NCBI RefSeq assembly: GCF_902491705.1
Contig: NZ_CABUIW010000004.1
Coordinates: forward strand, 3,299 to 67,298
Direction: 5' to 3'
Length of the DNA stretch: 64,000 nucleotides
Source of the DNA: an uncultured Lactobacillus sp.
Lineage (GTDB): Bacteria; Bacillota; Bacilli; Lactobacillales; Lactobacillaceae
Shown: in pieces, positions 24,075 through 32,248 of the stretch
Numbering within the stretch: position 1 is the first letter of the stretch
Layout of the letters: every line of letters starts with the position of its first letter
Position numbers and translations under genes: made by a program
The notes under the pieces: generated by a model
Database searches by the model: none
Seen by the model: the letters and a program-made list of their open reading frames with translations, nothing else
What the model was told of the DNA's origin: nothing

Positions 24075-24509
24075 ATGGCAGATAGTTCAAAAATTCTCTT
24101 AAGTGGCGAAGAAAACAGCGAACAAATCAAAATTGATCCAAGCGTTTTAGAAGTTATTTTGGGTATTGCTGCTGAAAAAGTTGATGGCGTTGCAGGTATG
24201 CGAGGCAGTTTAAGATCAGGACTTAACTGGGTTCTTGGTCGTGAAGATCACGGCAAGGGCGTTAACGTTAAGGTTGACGAAGACAATAAATTAATTGCCG
24301 ATGTTTATGTATACCTTGAAAGTGGCGTAAATGTTCCTAAAGTTGGAATGGAAATTCAAAAACAACTTAAGGCACAATTATTGCAAATGACTGACCTTGA
24401 ACTAAAGTCAATTAATGTACATGTTGTAGGTTTAGTTTTCCCAGAAGATGAAAAAGATACTGAGCAAACTACCTCAGAGCTGTTTCCGGAGGATGAAGTA
24501 GAGAAATAA
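24075..24509 (+). CDS. Asp23/Gls24-family envelope stress protein (YqhY-like)
   Basis: A 144-residue protein with the Asp23 core (ILGIAAEKVDGVAGMRG... about 25-115) and an acidic tail. Proteins in this position (YqhY) are linked to acetyl-CoA carboxylase in Bacillus, where accBC lie alongside. Here accBC are missing from the locus. The TAATG overlap with nusB shows cotranscription. A second family member is at 43293-43655. Confidence 0.9.
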   Translation: MADSSKILLSGEENSEQIKIDPSVLEVILGIAAEKVDGVAGMRGSLRSGLNWVLGREDHGKGVNVKVDEDNKLIADVYVYLESGVNVPKVGMEIQKQLKAQLLQMTDLELKSINVHVVGLVFPEDEKDTEQTTSELFPEDEVEK

Positions 24510-24901
24510 TGAACCAACACGAAAGTCGCAAAGTTGCTATGCAAGCCATTTATTTGGCTAACCAAGAGCCAGATTTAAATGCTGAACAAGTTGAAGCTAA
24601 AGTTGTCGCAGCGCTTAATTTGAAACAGCTTTCTGCCTATTCGAAGAAGTTAATCGAAGGTGTGCTTGAAAATCGTGCAGATTTACAATCTGCTTTGTCA
24701 GAGCACCTAAAAAAGGGCTGGCGTCTTGAACGCGTGAGTCAAATTGTCGTTGCTATTATGGAAGTTGCTCTCTTTGAAATAAAAGATAGTGATGAAATCG
24801 ATCCTAAAGCAGCAGTAAATGAAGCTTTGAATTTATGTGACGAATTTGCTGAGCCAAAAGAAAAGCCATTTATTAATGGTATGTTAGCAAACTTTGTTTA
24901 A
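24509..24901 (+). CDS. nusB: Transcription antitermination factor NusB
   Basis: A 130-residue all-helical NusB, which binds boxA RNA with S10 during rRNA antitermination. It starts MNQHESRKVAMQAIY and ends with EPKEKPFINGMLANFV, the conserved family C-terminal motif. It overlaps the Asp23 gene by one base, and a terminator hairpin follows. Confidence 0.94.
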   Translation: MNQHESRKVAMQAIYLANQEPDLNAEQVEAKVVAALNLKQLSAYSKKLIEGVLENRADLQSALSEHLKKGWRLERVSQIVVAIMEVALFEIKDSDEIDPKAAVNEALNLCDEFAEPKEKPFINGMLANFV

Positions 24902-24907
24902 TGGATG

Positions 24908-24938
24908 AATAGCCGGCAGTTTTGCCGGCTATTTTTTT
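24908..24938 (+). terminator. Terminator-like hairpin between nusB and folD
   Basis: AATAGCCGGCA (24908-24918) pairs with TGCCGGCTATT (24923-24933), T-run to 24938. Only 20 bases separate it from the folD start, so folD either is read through or has a promoter inside nusB. Confidence 0.85.
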
Positions 24939-24957
24939 AACAGTAAGGAGAAATTTA

Positions 24958-25809
24958 ATGGGAAAAATTCTTGATGGTAAAGCTTTTGCAAATTTATTAG
25001 GAGAAAACCTTAAAGAAAAAGTTAAGAATTTAAAAGCTGAAGGAATAACACCACATTTTTGCGTAATAAATATTGGTGACGATCCTGCTAGCAAAATTTA
25101 TGTGCGTACGAAAAAACGCAGAGCTAAAAAAATGGGCATTATTCAAGATGTTTATCAAATGCCAGCTGACACTAAACAACAAGAAGCATTGGATTTAATT
25201 GATAAATTAAATGCTAATCCCGAGATAAATGGTGTAATGGTTCAATTACCAGCTCCTAAACAAATTGATGCAGATGAATTGCTAGAAAGAATTGATCCCA
25301 ATAAAGATGTTGATGGCTTAACTCCTGCTAATATTGGTCGTCTATGGATGGAAGACCATTTTATTGAGCCAGCAACTGCAGAAGGAATCATTGCACTTTT
25401 AAAACATTACGAAATTCCACTTAAGGGTAAAGACGTTGTTGTTATCGGTAGAAGCAATATTGTAGGTAAGCCTCTCGCCGCATTAATGCTTGAACAAAAT
25501 GCTACTGTAACAATTGCGCATTCAGAAACAACGAATTTAGCAGAACTTACTAGAAGAGCCGATGTTATTGTCTCAGCAGCAGGAGAAGCATTTTTGGTTA
25601 AAGCCGACATGGTAAAAGATGGTGCAGTTGTTGTTGACGTTGGTATTAACCATGTTAACGGTAAACTAGTTGGTGATGTTGACTTTGATGCAGTAAAAGA
25701 AAAAGTTAGCTATATTACCCCTGTCCCTGGTGGTGTAGGTCCTCTTACTGTACAATTCTTAATGGAAGCAGTAGTTAAATTAACTAGGAGACAAAATGGC
25801 CGACAATAA
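24958..25809 (+). CDS. folD: Methylenetetrahydrofolate dehydrogenase/cyclohydrolase
   Basis: A 283-residue bifunctional one-carbon enzyme. Motifs seen: YVRTKKRRAKKMGI (catalytic Lys region), VQLPAPKQ and DKDVDGL-like PNKDVDGL, then GRSNIVGKP for the dinucleotide and PVPGGVGPLT. ATG 24958 has AAGGAG upstream; an in-frame upstream ATG at 24922 falls in the terminator. Overlaps xseA by 14 bases. Confidence 0.95.
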   Translation: MGKILDGKAFANLLGENLKEKVKNLKAEGITPHFCVINIGDDPASKIYVRTKKRRAKKMGIIQDVYQMPADTKQQEALDLIDKLNANPEINGVMVQLPAPKQIDADELLERIDPNKDVDGLTPANIGRLWMEDHFIEPATAEGIIALLKHYEIPLKGKDVVVIGRSNIVGKPLAALMLEQNATVTIAHSETTNLAELTRRADVIVSAAGEAFLVKADMVKDGAVVVDVGINHVNGKLVGDVDFDAVKEKVSYITPVPGGVGPLTVQFLMEAVVKLTRRQNGRQ

Positions 25810-27154
25810 ATATTTAACGGTTACTGATTTAAATTACTATATTACGCAAAAATTTAAGAATGATCCGTACTTGCATAAAGTATTTTTGCAAGGTGAACTG
25901 TCCAATTTTAGATATCGTCGTAATTCACACCAATATTTTTCATTAAAGGATGAAAAATCTAAGATTAATGTTGTGATGTTTCGTTCCTATTTTGACAAGA
26001 TTAAATTTAAGCCAGAAGAAGGGATGAAAGTATACGTAGTGGGCTATGTCAGCGTATATGGTCCACAAGGTTCATACCAGTTTTATGCTGAAAACATGGA
26101 ACCGGCCGGCTTAGGTGCCTTGTATGAACAATTAAAGCAGCTGCAAGCCAAACTTGCTAAAGAAGGATTATTTGATCCTAATCATAAAAGAAAACTTCCA
26201 CGCTTTCCTGATCGAATTGCAGTTGTAACTAGTGCTTCAGGTGCTGTTATTCACGATATCATGGTGACTGCTAACCGCCGTTTCCCTCATGCAGAAATAG
26301 ATTTGTACCCAGCTCAAGTTCAAGGTGATACTGCCGCAGATTCTCTAGTGCGTGCTATGCGTCAAATAGCTGAGCAAGGGGATAAGTATGATGTCATGAT
26401 TATTGGTCGTGGTGGCGGTTCTCTTGAAGATCTATGGCCATTTAATGAAGAAGAGGTAGTTCGGCAAGTTTATGCAATGCCAATGCCGGTTATTTCTTCT
26501 GTAGGTCACGAAACGGATACTACTTTATGTGATTTAGCTGCTGATGCAAGAGCAGCTACGCCAACAGCTGCCGCTGAATATGCTACGCCTAATTTGGTTG
26601 ATGAATTAGCTGGTATTCAACAGCTTCGCAGTCGTCTGTTTTCAAGTATGCAAGCTGTAATTCGTGAAAAACGCGACCGCTTAAACCGCATTAAAAATTC
26701 AGTTATTATGCGTGAACCAACTAGGTTGTATGATCAACAAATTGAAACGGTTGATCGTTTAAAGGACCGCTTGCGCAATAGTATGCAAAATAAAGTCGAT
26801 CGTTCAAAACAAAACTATCTTTTGCTAAAACAAAGATTGCTTAGTGCTAGTCCTGATAAACAAATAGGACAAATGCAGCAGCAAGAACGCTTTTTAGCTA
26901 AACGACTAGTTGATAATATGAATCACTACTTAAAAGACAAGCGTAATAGCTTTAGCCAAACTGTTCAGCAATTAGATGACTATAGTCCGCTTAAAACACT
27001 TGAGCGTGGATTTGTCTACACTACTGATACTAATGGCAAAACAGTTAGTTCAATCAAGCAAGTTAAAGAAAATGAAAACTTAAATCTGCATTTTAAAGAT
27101 GGTCAAGTTGAAGCAAAGGTTGTAAAGGTAAAGGAAGAAAACAATGCCAACTAA
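25796..27154 (+). CDS. xseA: Exonuclease VII large subunit
   Basis: A 452-residue large subunit of the single-strand-specific exonuclease used in mismatch repair and DNA cleanup. It has an N-terminal OB-fold (about 5-100) and a catalytic core with VVTSASGAVIHDI, GRGGGSLEDLWPFNEE and SSVGHETDTTLCD. A long coiled-coil region (about 280-400) and a C-terminal beta segment follow. Overlaps both folD (14 bases) and xseB (11 bases). Confidence 0.95.
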   Translation: MADNKYLTVTDLNYYITQKFKNDPYLHKVFLQGELSNFRYRRNSHQYFSLKDEKSKINVVMFRSYFDKIKFKPEEGMKVYVVGYVSVYGPQGSYQFYAENMEPAGLGALYEQLKQLQAKLAKEGLFDPNHKRKLPRFPDRIAVVTSASGAVIHDIMVTANRRFPHAEIDLYPAQVQGDTAADSLVRAMRQIAEQGDKYDVMIIGRGGGSLEDLWPFNEEEVVRQVYAMPMPVISSVGHETDTTLCDLAADARAATPTAAAEYATPNLVDELAGIQQLRSRLFSSMQAVIREKRDRLNRIKNSVIMREPTRLYDQQIETVDRLKDRLRNSMQNKVDRSKQNYLLLKQRLLSASPDKQIGQMQQQERFLAKRLVDNMNHYLKDKRNSFSQTVQQLDDYSPLKTLERGFVYTTDTNGKTVSSIKQVKENENLNLHFKDGQVEAKVVKVKEENNAN

Positions 27155-27386
27155 GAAGAATAATTTTGAAGAGCAATTAAACAATTTGGAACAAATCGTA
27201 ACTAACCTTGAAAATGGTAATGTTCCACTAGAAGATGCTTTAAAGCAATTCCAAGAAGGCGTAAAGATTAGCCGCGACTTAGATAAAAAGTTAACCAGTG
27301 CTGAAGAAACTGTAGCTAAGTTAATTGATAGCGATGGCACTGAACATAAATTGGATCCTAATAACGCATCAGCACCAGAGGAATAA
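27144..27386 (+). CDS. xseB: Exonuclease VII small subunit
   Basis: An 80-residue helical protein with the family pattern FEEQLNNLEQIV...LEDALKQFQEGV. Several copies coat the coiled coil of XseA. Overlaps xseA; ispA starts three bases after its stop. Confidence 0.94.
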   Translation: MPTKKNNFEEQLNNLEQIVTNLENGNVPLEDALKQFQEGVKISRDLDKKLTSAEETVAKLIDSDGTEHKLDPNNASAPEE

Positions 27387-27388
27387 AA

Positions 27389-28258
27389 ATGACAGCATTT
27401 ACTTATTTTAAAGATGATTGGACTCCTGTTATTGACGATTATTTAGCTAAGCATTTAGCTAATGAAGTTGATAGTCAAAAAATTAGTCAAATTATGTCAT
27501 ACTCAGTAATGGCTGGTGGCAAACGACTTAGACCATTGCTTTTCTTAGCTACATTGAATGCACTGGGGAAGAAAATAGAAGAGCCAGAAATTAGAATAGC
27601 TTGTGGTATTGAATTAATTCATACCTATTCATTAATTCATGATGACTTGCCTGCAATGGATAATGATGATTATCGCCGCGGTAAGTTGACTAGTCATAAA
27701 AAATGGGGCGAAGCTGAAGCTATTTTAGCTGGAGATGCGCTTTTACCACTTGGAATTCAGTGGATTGCAGAAGGCAGTAATTCTGCTGATTTGGTAAAAA
27801 TTATTACGCAAGCGGTTGGTCCTAATGGCATGGTAGGTGGTCAATATTTGGATATTGATTCTACTAATAATCAAAGTGTTGCTGGGGATGCCAAATTTAT
27901 TAATAAAATGGAATGGCTAAAAACTGGTTGTTTAATCAAGGCCAGTGTTGAAATGGCAGCTGTATATGCTAAAGCAACAGATATTGAACAAGTTAAATTG
28001 ATTGATTATGCTAAGGCTTTTGGTCGTTCTTACCAAATTTATGATGATTTAGTTGACGTAGTTGAAACTAGTGAAGAGGCTGGTAAGGCAACACACAAAG
28101 ACCAAGAAGAAGGGAAGAACAATACTTTGACACTTCTTGGCATTGATAAGAGCCGTCAAGAATTAAAAGACTTAATTAAACAGGCCAAAGACGACTTGCA
28201 TGGATTAAATGGCGAAGTTTTGGCAGGATTTTTGGATCTATATCAAAAGGTGTTATAA
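27389..28258 (+). CDS. ispA: Polyprenyl (farnesyl/geranyl) diphosphate synthase
   Basis: A 289-residue short-chain prenyl transferase. The first Asp-rich motif is DDLPAMDND, with Arg after it, and the second is DDLVD near residue 218. It makes C15 precursors for undecaprenyl phosphate and quinones. In Bacillus dxs follows; here it is missing, which fits the mevalonate pathway of lactobacilli. The next gene starts directly after the stop codon. Confidence 0.92.
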   Translation: MTAFTYFKDDWTPVIDDYLAKHLANEVDSQKISQIMSYSVMAGGKRLRPLLFLATLNALGKKIEEPEIRIACGIELIHTYSLIHDDLPAMDNDDYRRGKLTSHKKWGEAEAILAGDALLPLGIQWIAEGSNSADLVKIITQAVGPNGMVGGQYLDIDSTNNQSVAGDAKFINKMEWLKTGCLIKASVEMAAVYAKATDIEQVKLIDYAKAFGRSYQIYDDLVDVVETSEEAGKATHKDQEEGKNNTLTLLGIDKSRQELKDLIKQAKDDLHGLNGEVLAGFLDLYQKVL

Positions 28259-29071
28259 ATGACAAAGCAAAGAGCTGATATTTTGTTAGCAGAGCAAGGA
28301 ATTTTTCATTCTCGGTCTGCTGCCCAAAGAGCGATTATGGCAGGCTTAGTTTCTGATCATAATCATCAAAGAATTGATAAGAGCGGAACTAAATTTCCAG
28401 AAGGCGAAAAGTTTTATGTCAAAGACGATGGTAAAAAGTACGTTTCGCGTGGTGGCTTTAAGCTAGAAAAAGCTTTAAAAGTCTTTGATATTGATTTAAA
28501 AGATAAGATTTGTCTGGATATTGGTGCTTCAACTGGTGGCTTTACCGATGTTGCACTGCAAAATGGCGCAAAAATGGTTTATGCACTAGATGTTGGTTAT
28601 AACCAATTAGCTTGGCAATTGCGTGATGATCCAAGAGTAGTTGTAATGGAAAAGCAGAATTTCCGTTACTCTAAGCCAGAAGACTTTGATCAAGGCTTAC
28701 CTGACTTTGCAATGACTGATGTTTCATTTATTTCACTTGATTTGATCATGCCACCAATGTATGACATTTTAAAAGATAAGTGTGATGCAGTTTGCTTAAT
28801 CAAGCCTCAGTTTGAAGCTGGTCCTGAAAATGTGGGTAAACACGGCATTGTACATGATCATGAAGTTCATAAACAAGTGATTGAACATACTATGCAAAAG
28901 GCATTAGACATTGGTTTCAATGTCTTAGGCGTTGATTATTCACCTATTAAGGGTGGTAAAGGTAATATCGAATTTTTGATTCATTTACAAAAAGATGAAT
29001 CAGATGGTGGCCACAATATGTGGCAAGGTACGCCAGAAGAAGTAGTAGAGCGTGCTGTAAACGGCCTTTAG
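28259..29071 (+). CDS. tlyA: TlyA-family rRNA methyltransferase / S4-domain protein
   Basis: A 270-residue protein with an N-terminal S4 RNA-binding domain (about 4-65) and an FtsJ-like SAM methyltransferase domain (LDIGASTGGFTDV at about 86-98, then DVSFISL and LIKPQFE). In mycobacteria TlyA 2'-O-methylates 16S and 23S rRNA; in Firmicutes the YqxC homologue is presumed to do likewise. It lies directly before recN, without the ahrC/argR regulator usually found between them. Confidence 0.88.
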   Translation: MTKQRADILLAEQGIFHSRSAAQRAIMAGLVSDHNHQRIDKSGTKFPEGEKFYVKDDGKKYVSRGGFKLEKALKVFDIDLKDKICLDIGASTGGFTDVALQNGAKMVYALDVGYNQLAWQLRDDPRVVVMEKQNFRYSKPEDFDQGLPDFAMTDVSFISLDLIMPPMYDILKDKCDAVCLIKPQFEAGPENVGKHGIVHDHEVHKQVIEHTMQKALDIGFNVLGVDYSPIKGGKGNIEFLIHLQKDESDGGHNMWQGTPEEVVERAVNGL

Positions 29072-29084
29072 GAGTAGTGATGCT

Positions 29085-30767
29085 ATGTTAGTCGAACTGG
29101 ACATAAAAAACTTCGCGATTATTAAAAGTTTGAAGGTTCGCTTTCAAGAAAAAATGACTGTCATTATCGGTGAAACTGGTGCTGGTAAATCAATTATTAT
29201 TGACGCTGTTTCACTTTTAATGGGTGGTCGCGGTCAAAAAGAAATGATCAGATCAGGTGAAAAGAAAGCTGTAATTACAGGTTTATTTGAACTTGATAAC
29301 CAAAAAGAAAAAATTGCTCAGCTTTGTGATCAATATGGCTTGCCTCATGCTGATGATCAATTGGTAATTAGTAGAGAACTGGCTGCAAAAGGCAGAAATA
29401 TCGTTAGAATTAATGGGCAATTAACAACCATTAATGTTTTGCGTGAAATTGGTCATTATTTAGTAGATATTCACGGGCAGCATGATCAACAGATTCTGAT
29501 GGATCAAGATCGTCAGATTGATTTAGTAGATAACTACGCACCAGATTCTTTTAAGAAAGAATTGGATGATTATCAAACTGATTTTAAAAAATGGCAAAGA
29601 TTGACTAATCAGTTGCGTCATTTGCGTCAAGATGCACAAGAACTTGCTCAAAAACAAGATATCTTGCAATTTCAAAACAACGAATTAGAATCTGCTGATT
29701 TGGAAGATCCTGAAGAAGATGAAAAGCTTGAAGAAGAATACAACGAGCTGAATAATTATCAAAAAATTGCTGATACGGCTAATTACTTTATGCAGCTTTA
29801 TGATGATGACGAGCATGGTATTGCAACTTTATTAGGGGATGCACAAAATGCAGCCACTGATTTAACAGAATTTGGTTCTAAATTTAAGGATTTTGCTAAA
29901 ACTGTTGATGATGGAGTTTATGCCTTAAACGATGCTCGTAGTGAATTGTCCAATTTAATGGATCAGATGGATTTTGACGAAGAGCGTTTCCAATATGTAA
30001 CTAATCGTTTAGATACGCTGAATTCTTTGAAGAAAAAATATGGTCCTACGCTTAAAGACGTCTTTGACTTTTACAGCAAGGTACAAAAAGAACTCAGTCA
30101 ATTTGAAACAGGCGGACTTGATGAAGAAAAACTTCAAGCTGAGGTTGCAGAAGTAGAAAAGAGTTTGACGCAAAAAGCACGCAATTTACATTTAATTCGT
30201 GAAAACGTAGCGCATACTCTGGAAGAACAAATTAAGCAAGAACTTGCTGATCTGTATATGGAAAAGGCACGGTTCTCAATTAACTTTGAAGAAACGAAAA
30301 CTTTTACTGAAAAAGGTACAGATTCTATTGTATTTTTGATTGCACCTAACCCAGGTGAAGATTTGATGCCGCTTGTAAAAATTGTCTCTGGTGGTGAACA
30401 ATCAAGATTAATCTTGGCTTTGAAGGCAATCTTTAGTCGAGTTGAACCAGTCGGAACAATGATTTTTGACGAAATTGATACTGGGGTTTCAGGTCGTGTT
30501 TCAGCTGCCATTGGTAAAAAAATGCACTCCATTGGACATAACAAGCAGGTAATTGCGATTACGCACTCACCTCAAGTAGCGGCTGCCGGCGATCAACGTT
30601 ATCTTGTAGCCAAGCAAGTAAAAGATGGCTCAACATTTACGCAAATTGGTCCATTGAGTAAAGAAGAGACAATAACTGCCATTGCACAAATGATGGCTGG
30701 TCAAGATGTAACAGACGCGGCTAAAAAGAATGCGGCTGATTTGATTAAGAGCATAAAAGATGAATAA
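29085..30767 (+). CDS. recN: DNA repair protein RecN
   Basis: A 560-residue SMC-like ATPase for double-strand break repair. Walker A is GETGAGKSI near residue 30. Two coiled-coil arms span about 150-225 and 320-390. The signature is SGGEQSR, and Walker B is FDEIDTGVSG near 465. An in-frame ATG two codons earlier (29079) is an alternative; AGGAG upstream fits either. Overlaps the ASCH gene by eight bases. Confidence 0.95.
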   Translation: MLVELDIKNFAIIKSLKVRFQEKMTVIIGETGAGKSIIIDAVSLLMGGRGQKEMIRSGEKKAVITGLFELDNQKEKIAQLCDQYGLPHADDQLVISRELAAKGRNIVRINGQLTTINVLREIGHYLVDIHGQHDQQILMDQDRQIDLVDNYAPDSFKKELDDYQTDFKKWQRLTNQLRHLRQDAQELAQKQDILQFQNNELESADLEDPEEDEKLEEEYNELNNYQKIADTANYFMQLYDDDEHGIATLLGDAQNAATDLTEFGSKFKDFAKTVDDGVYALNDARSELSNLMDQMDFDEERFQYVTNRLDTLNSLKKKYGPTLKDVFDFYSKVQKELSQFETGGLDEEKLQAEVAEVEKSLTQKARNLHLIRENVAHTLEEQIKQELADLYMEKARFSINFEETKTFTEKGTDSIVFLIAPNPGEDLMPLVKIVSGGEQSRLILALKAIFSRVEPVGTMIFDEIDTGVSGRVSAAIGKKMHSIGHNKQVIAITHSPQVAAAGDQRYLVAKQVKDGSTFTQIGPLSKEETITAIAQMMAGQDVTDAAKKNAADLIKSIKDE

Positions 30768-31200
30768 TATTAACAAATTTTGGAATGAATTTTGTCAAAA
30801 AAATAAAGTTTCTCCTGCAGCACTAGAAGGAGCTTATGCGTTTGGTGCAAATAGCCAAGACGCAGATTATCTGAGTGACTTAATTAATAAAGGAATCAAA
30901 ACAGCAATTACTAGTATCTACACTTCAGCAGATGATGTCCCTGTAGTAGGCATGTATTCAATTGTTTTAGATGGTAAAAATCAGCCAGTATGCGTGATTA
31001 AAAACGAAACTGTAGAGATTATGCCTTTTAAAAAAGTTACTGCAAAACATGCTTATTTGGAAGGTGAAGGAGATAGAAGTTATGATTCTTGGCGAAAAGT
31101 TCATGAAGACTTTTTCACCTGGGAATGTAAAGAAGAATTAGGTAGAAAATTTACTGAAGATACCGAAGTAGTGTGCGAAACCTTTACTAAAGTTGGCTAA
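30760..31200 (+). CDS. ASCH-domain protein
   Basis: A 146-residue cytoplasmic protein of the ASCH (PUA-like, RNA-binding) superfamily, recognised by the LDGKNQPVCVIKNE strand and the AYLEGEGDRSYDSWRKVH motif. Some family members act on modified nucleosides (N4-acetylcytidine amidohydrolase); others are RNA-binding. It is last gene of the folD-recN operon, overlapping recN, with a terminator after it. Confidence 0.85.
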   Translation: MNNINKFWNEFCQKNKVSPAALEGAYAFGANSQDADYLSDLINKGIKTAITSIYTSADDVPVVGMYSIVLDGKNQPVCVIKNETVEIMPFKKVTAKHAYLEGEGDRSYDSWRKVHEDFFTWECKEELGRKFTEDTEVVCETFTKVG

Positions 31201-31221
31201 AGAAAAAATATACAAAATATT

Positions 31222-31268
31222 AAGCTTATCAGTATTGTATTTAAAGAAATACGTGATAAGCTTTTTTT
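31222..31268 (+). terminator. Terminator after the recN-ASCH operon
   Basis: AAGCTTATCA (31222-31231) pairs with TGATAAGCTT (31254-31263). An inner GTATT/AATAC stem sits in the loop, and a T-run reaches 31268. Between it and gmk a TATATT (31327-31332) may be a -10 box; the -35 is poor. Confidence 0.85.
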
Positions 31269-31356
31269 AGTTTTATACAATAAAAAGTGAAAACTTGAAA
31301 ATCTCGCAATTTTAGTGCAAACTAGATATATTAATAGTTACTAAGAGGAGTTCAGC

Positions 31357-31971
31357 ATGGCGGATAAAGGTTTATTACTTGTACTTTCCGGTCCCTCAGG
31401 AGTTGGTAAAGGGACTGTAAAAAGTGCTATTGTGGAGAACAAAGTCTTTCCGTTTGAATATTCAGTCTCAATGACTACTAGAAAGCCACGTCCTGGTGAA
31501 GTAGACGGCAAGGATTATTTCTTTGTTAGCGAAGAACGGTTCCAAGAAGCTATTAAAAATGGGGAGCTATTAGAATATAATGAATACGTTGGACATCATT
31601 ATGGAACGCCCCTTGGTCCAGTAAAGAAAATGCTGCATGAAGGCAAAGACGTTTTACTTGAAATTGATGTTAACGGGGCACAAAAAGTTCGCGAGAAAAT
31701 GCCAGACGGCGTATTTATCTTTTTAACCCCACCTGATTTGCACACATTGCATTTACGCTTGGAACATCGTGGTACCGAACCAGAAGAAGTAATTCGTGGA
31801 CGTATCAAGCAAGCTCGAAATGAAATTTTGGAAATGGCAGACTATGATTATGCAGTAGTTAATGATACAGTAGCTAATGCAGTAGATCATATCAAAGCAA
31901 TTGTTGATGCAGAACATGTCAGTGTTAAACGTGTAATTGATGACTATCGCAAGATGGTCAAGGAGGATTAA
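31357..31971 (+). CDS. gmk: Guanylate kinase
   Basis: A 204-residue GMP kinase. The P-loop is SGPSGVGKGT near residue 10; the GMP-binding region is TTRKPRPGEVDGKDYFF; ATP lid RGRIKQARNE. It starts the block gmk-rpoZ-priA conserved in Bacilli. GAGGAG precedes ATG 31357. Confidence 0.95.
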   Translation: MADKGLLLVLSGPSGVGKGTVKSAIVENKVFPFEYSVSMTTRKPRPGEVDGKDYFFVSEERFQEAIKNGELLEYNEYVGHHYGTPLGPVKKMLHEGKDVLLEIDVNGAQKVREKMPDGVFIFLTPPDLHTLHLRLEHRGTEPEEVIRGRIKQARNEILEMADYDYAVVNDTVANAVDHIKAIVDAEHVSVKRVIDDYRKMVKED

Positions 31972-31973
31972 TT

Positions 31974-32198
31974 ATGAGAATTACTTACCCATCAATTGAT
32001 AAATTATTATCACGTGTTGACTCACGTTATTCATTATCTGTTCTTGCTGCTAAGAGAGCACATGAACTTGAAGCAGGTGATCCCCCAACACTTGAACACT
32101 TTAAGTGTGATAAGGCAGTTGGTAAGGCGCTTGAAGAAATCGCTGCTGGAAAAGTTACAGTTGACCCAGCACATGCCGAGGTTAACCTCGAAGATTAA
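31974..32198 (+). CDS. rpoZ: RNA polymerase omega subunit
   Basis: A 74-residue omega subunit that helps assemble RNA polymerase. It has the YPSIDKLL start and RYSLSVLAAKRAHEL, the family's SxYxLVxxxAxRARxL-like motif. Its AAGGAGG ribosome-binding site lies in the last codons of gmk. A hairpin terminator follows. Confidence 0.93.
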   Translation: MRITYPSIDKLLSRVDSRYSLSVLAAKRAHELEAGDPPTLEHFKCDKAVGKALEEIAAGKVTVDPAHAEVNLED

Positions 32199-32204
32199 TT
32201 GATT

Positions 32205-32236
32205 GACCTTCATCCTATGGGGTGAAGGTCTTTTTT
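32205..32236 (+). terminator. Terminator-like hairpin between rpoZ and priA
   Basis: GACCTTCATCC (32205-32215) pairs with GGGTGAAGGTC (32220-32230, one G-T pair), followed by six T. priA starts 13 bases later, so partial readthrough is expected. coaBC, present here in Bacillus, is missing. Confidence 0.83.
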
Positions 32237-32248
32237 ACAGGTGATTAG

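Noticed and set aside
30134..30544. 136-codon open frame on the minus strand inside recN
   Set aside because: Antisense shadow of a well-conserved gene; no ribosome-binding site and low-complexity Ser/Cys/Lys composition.
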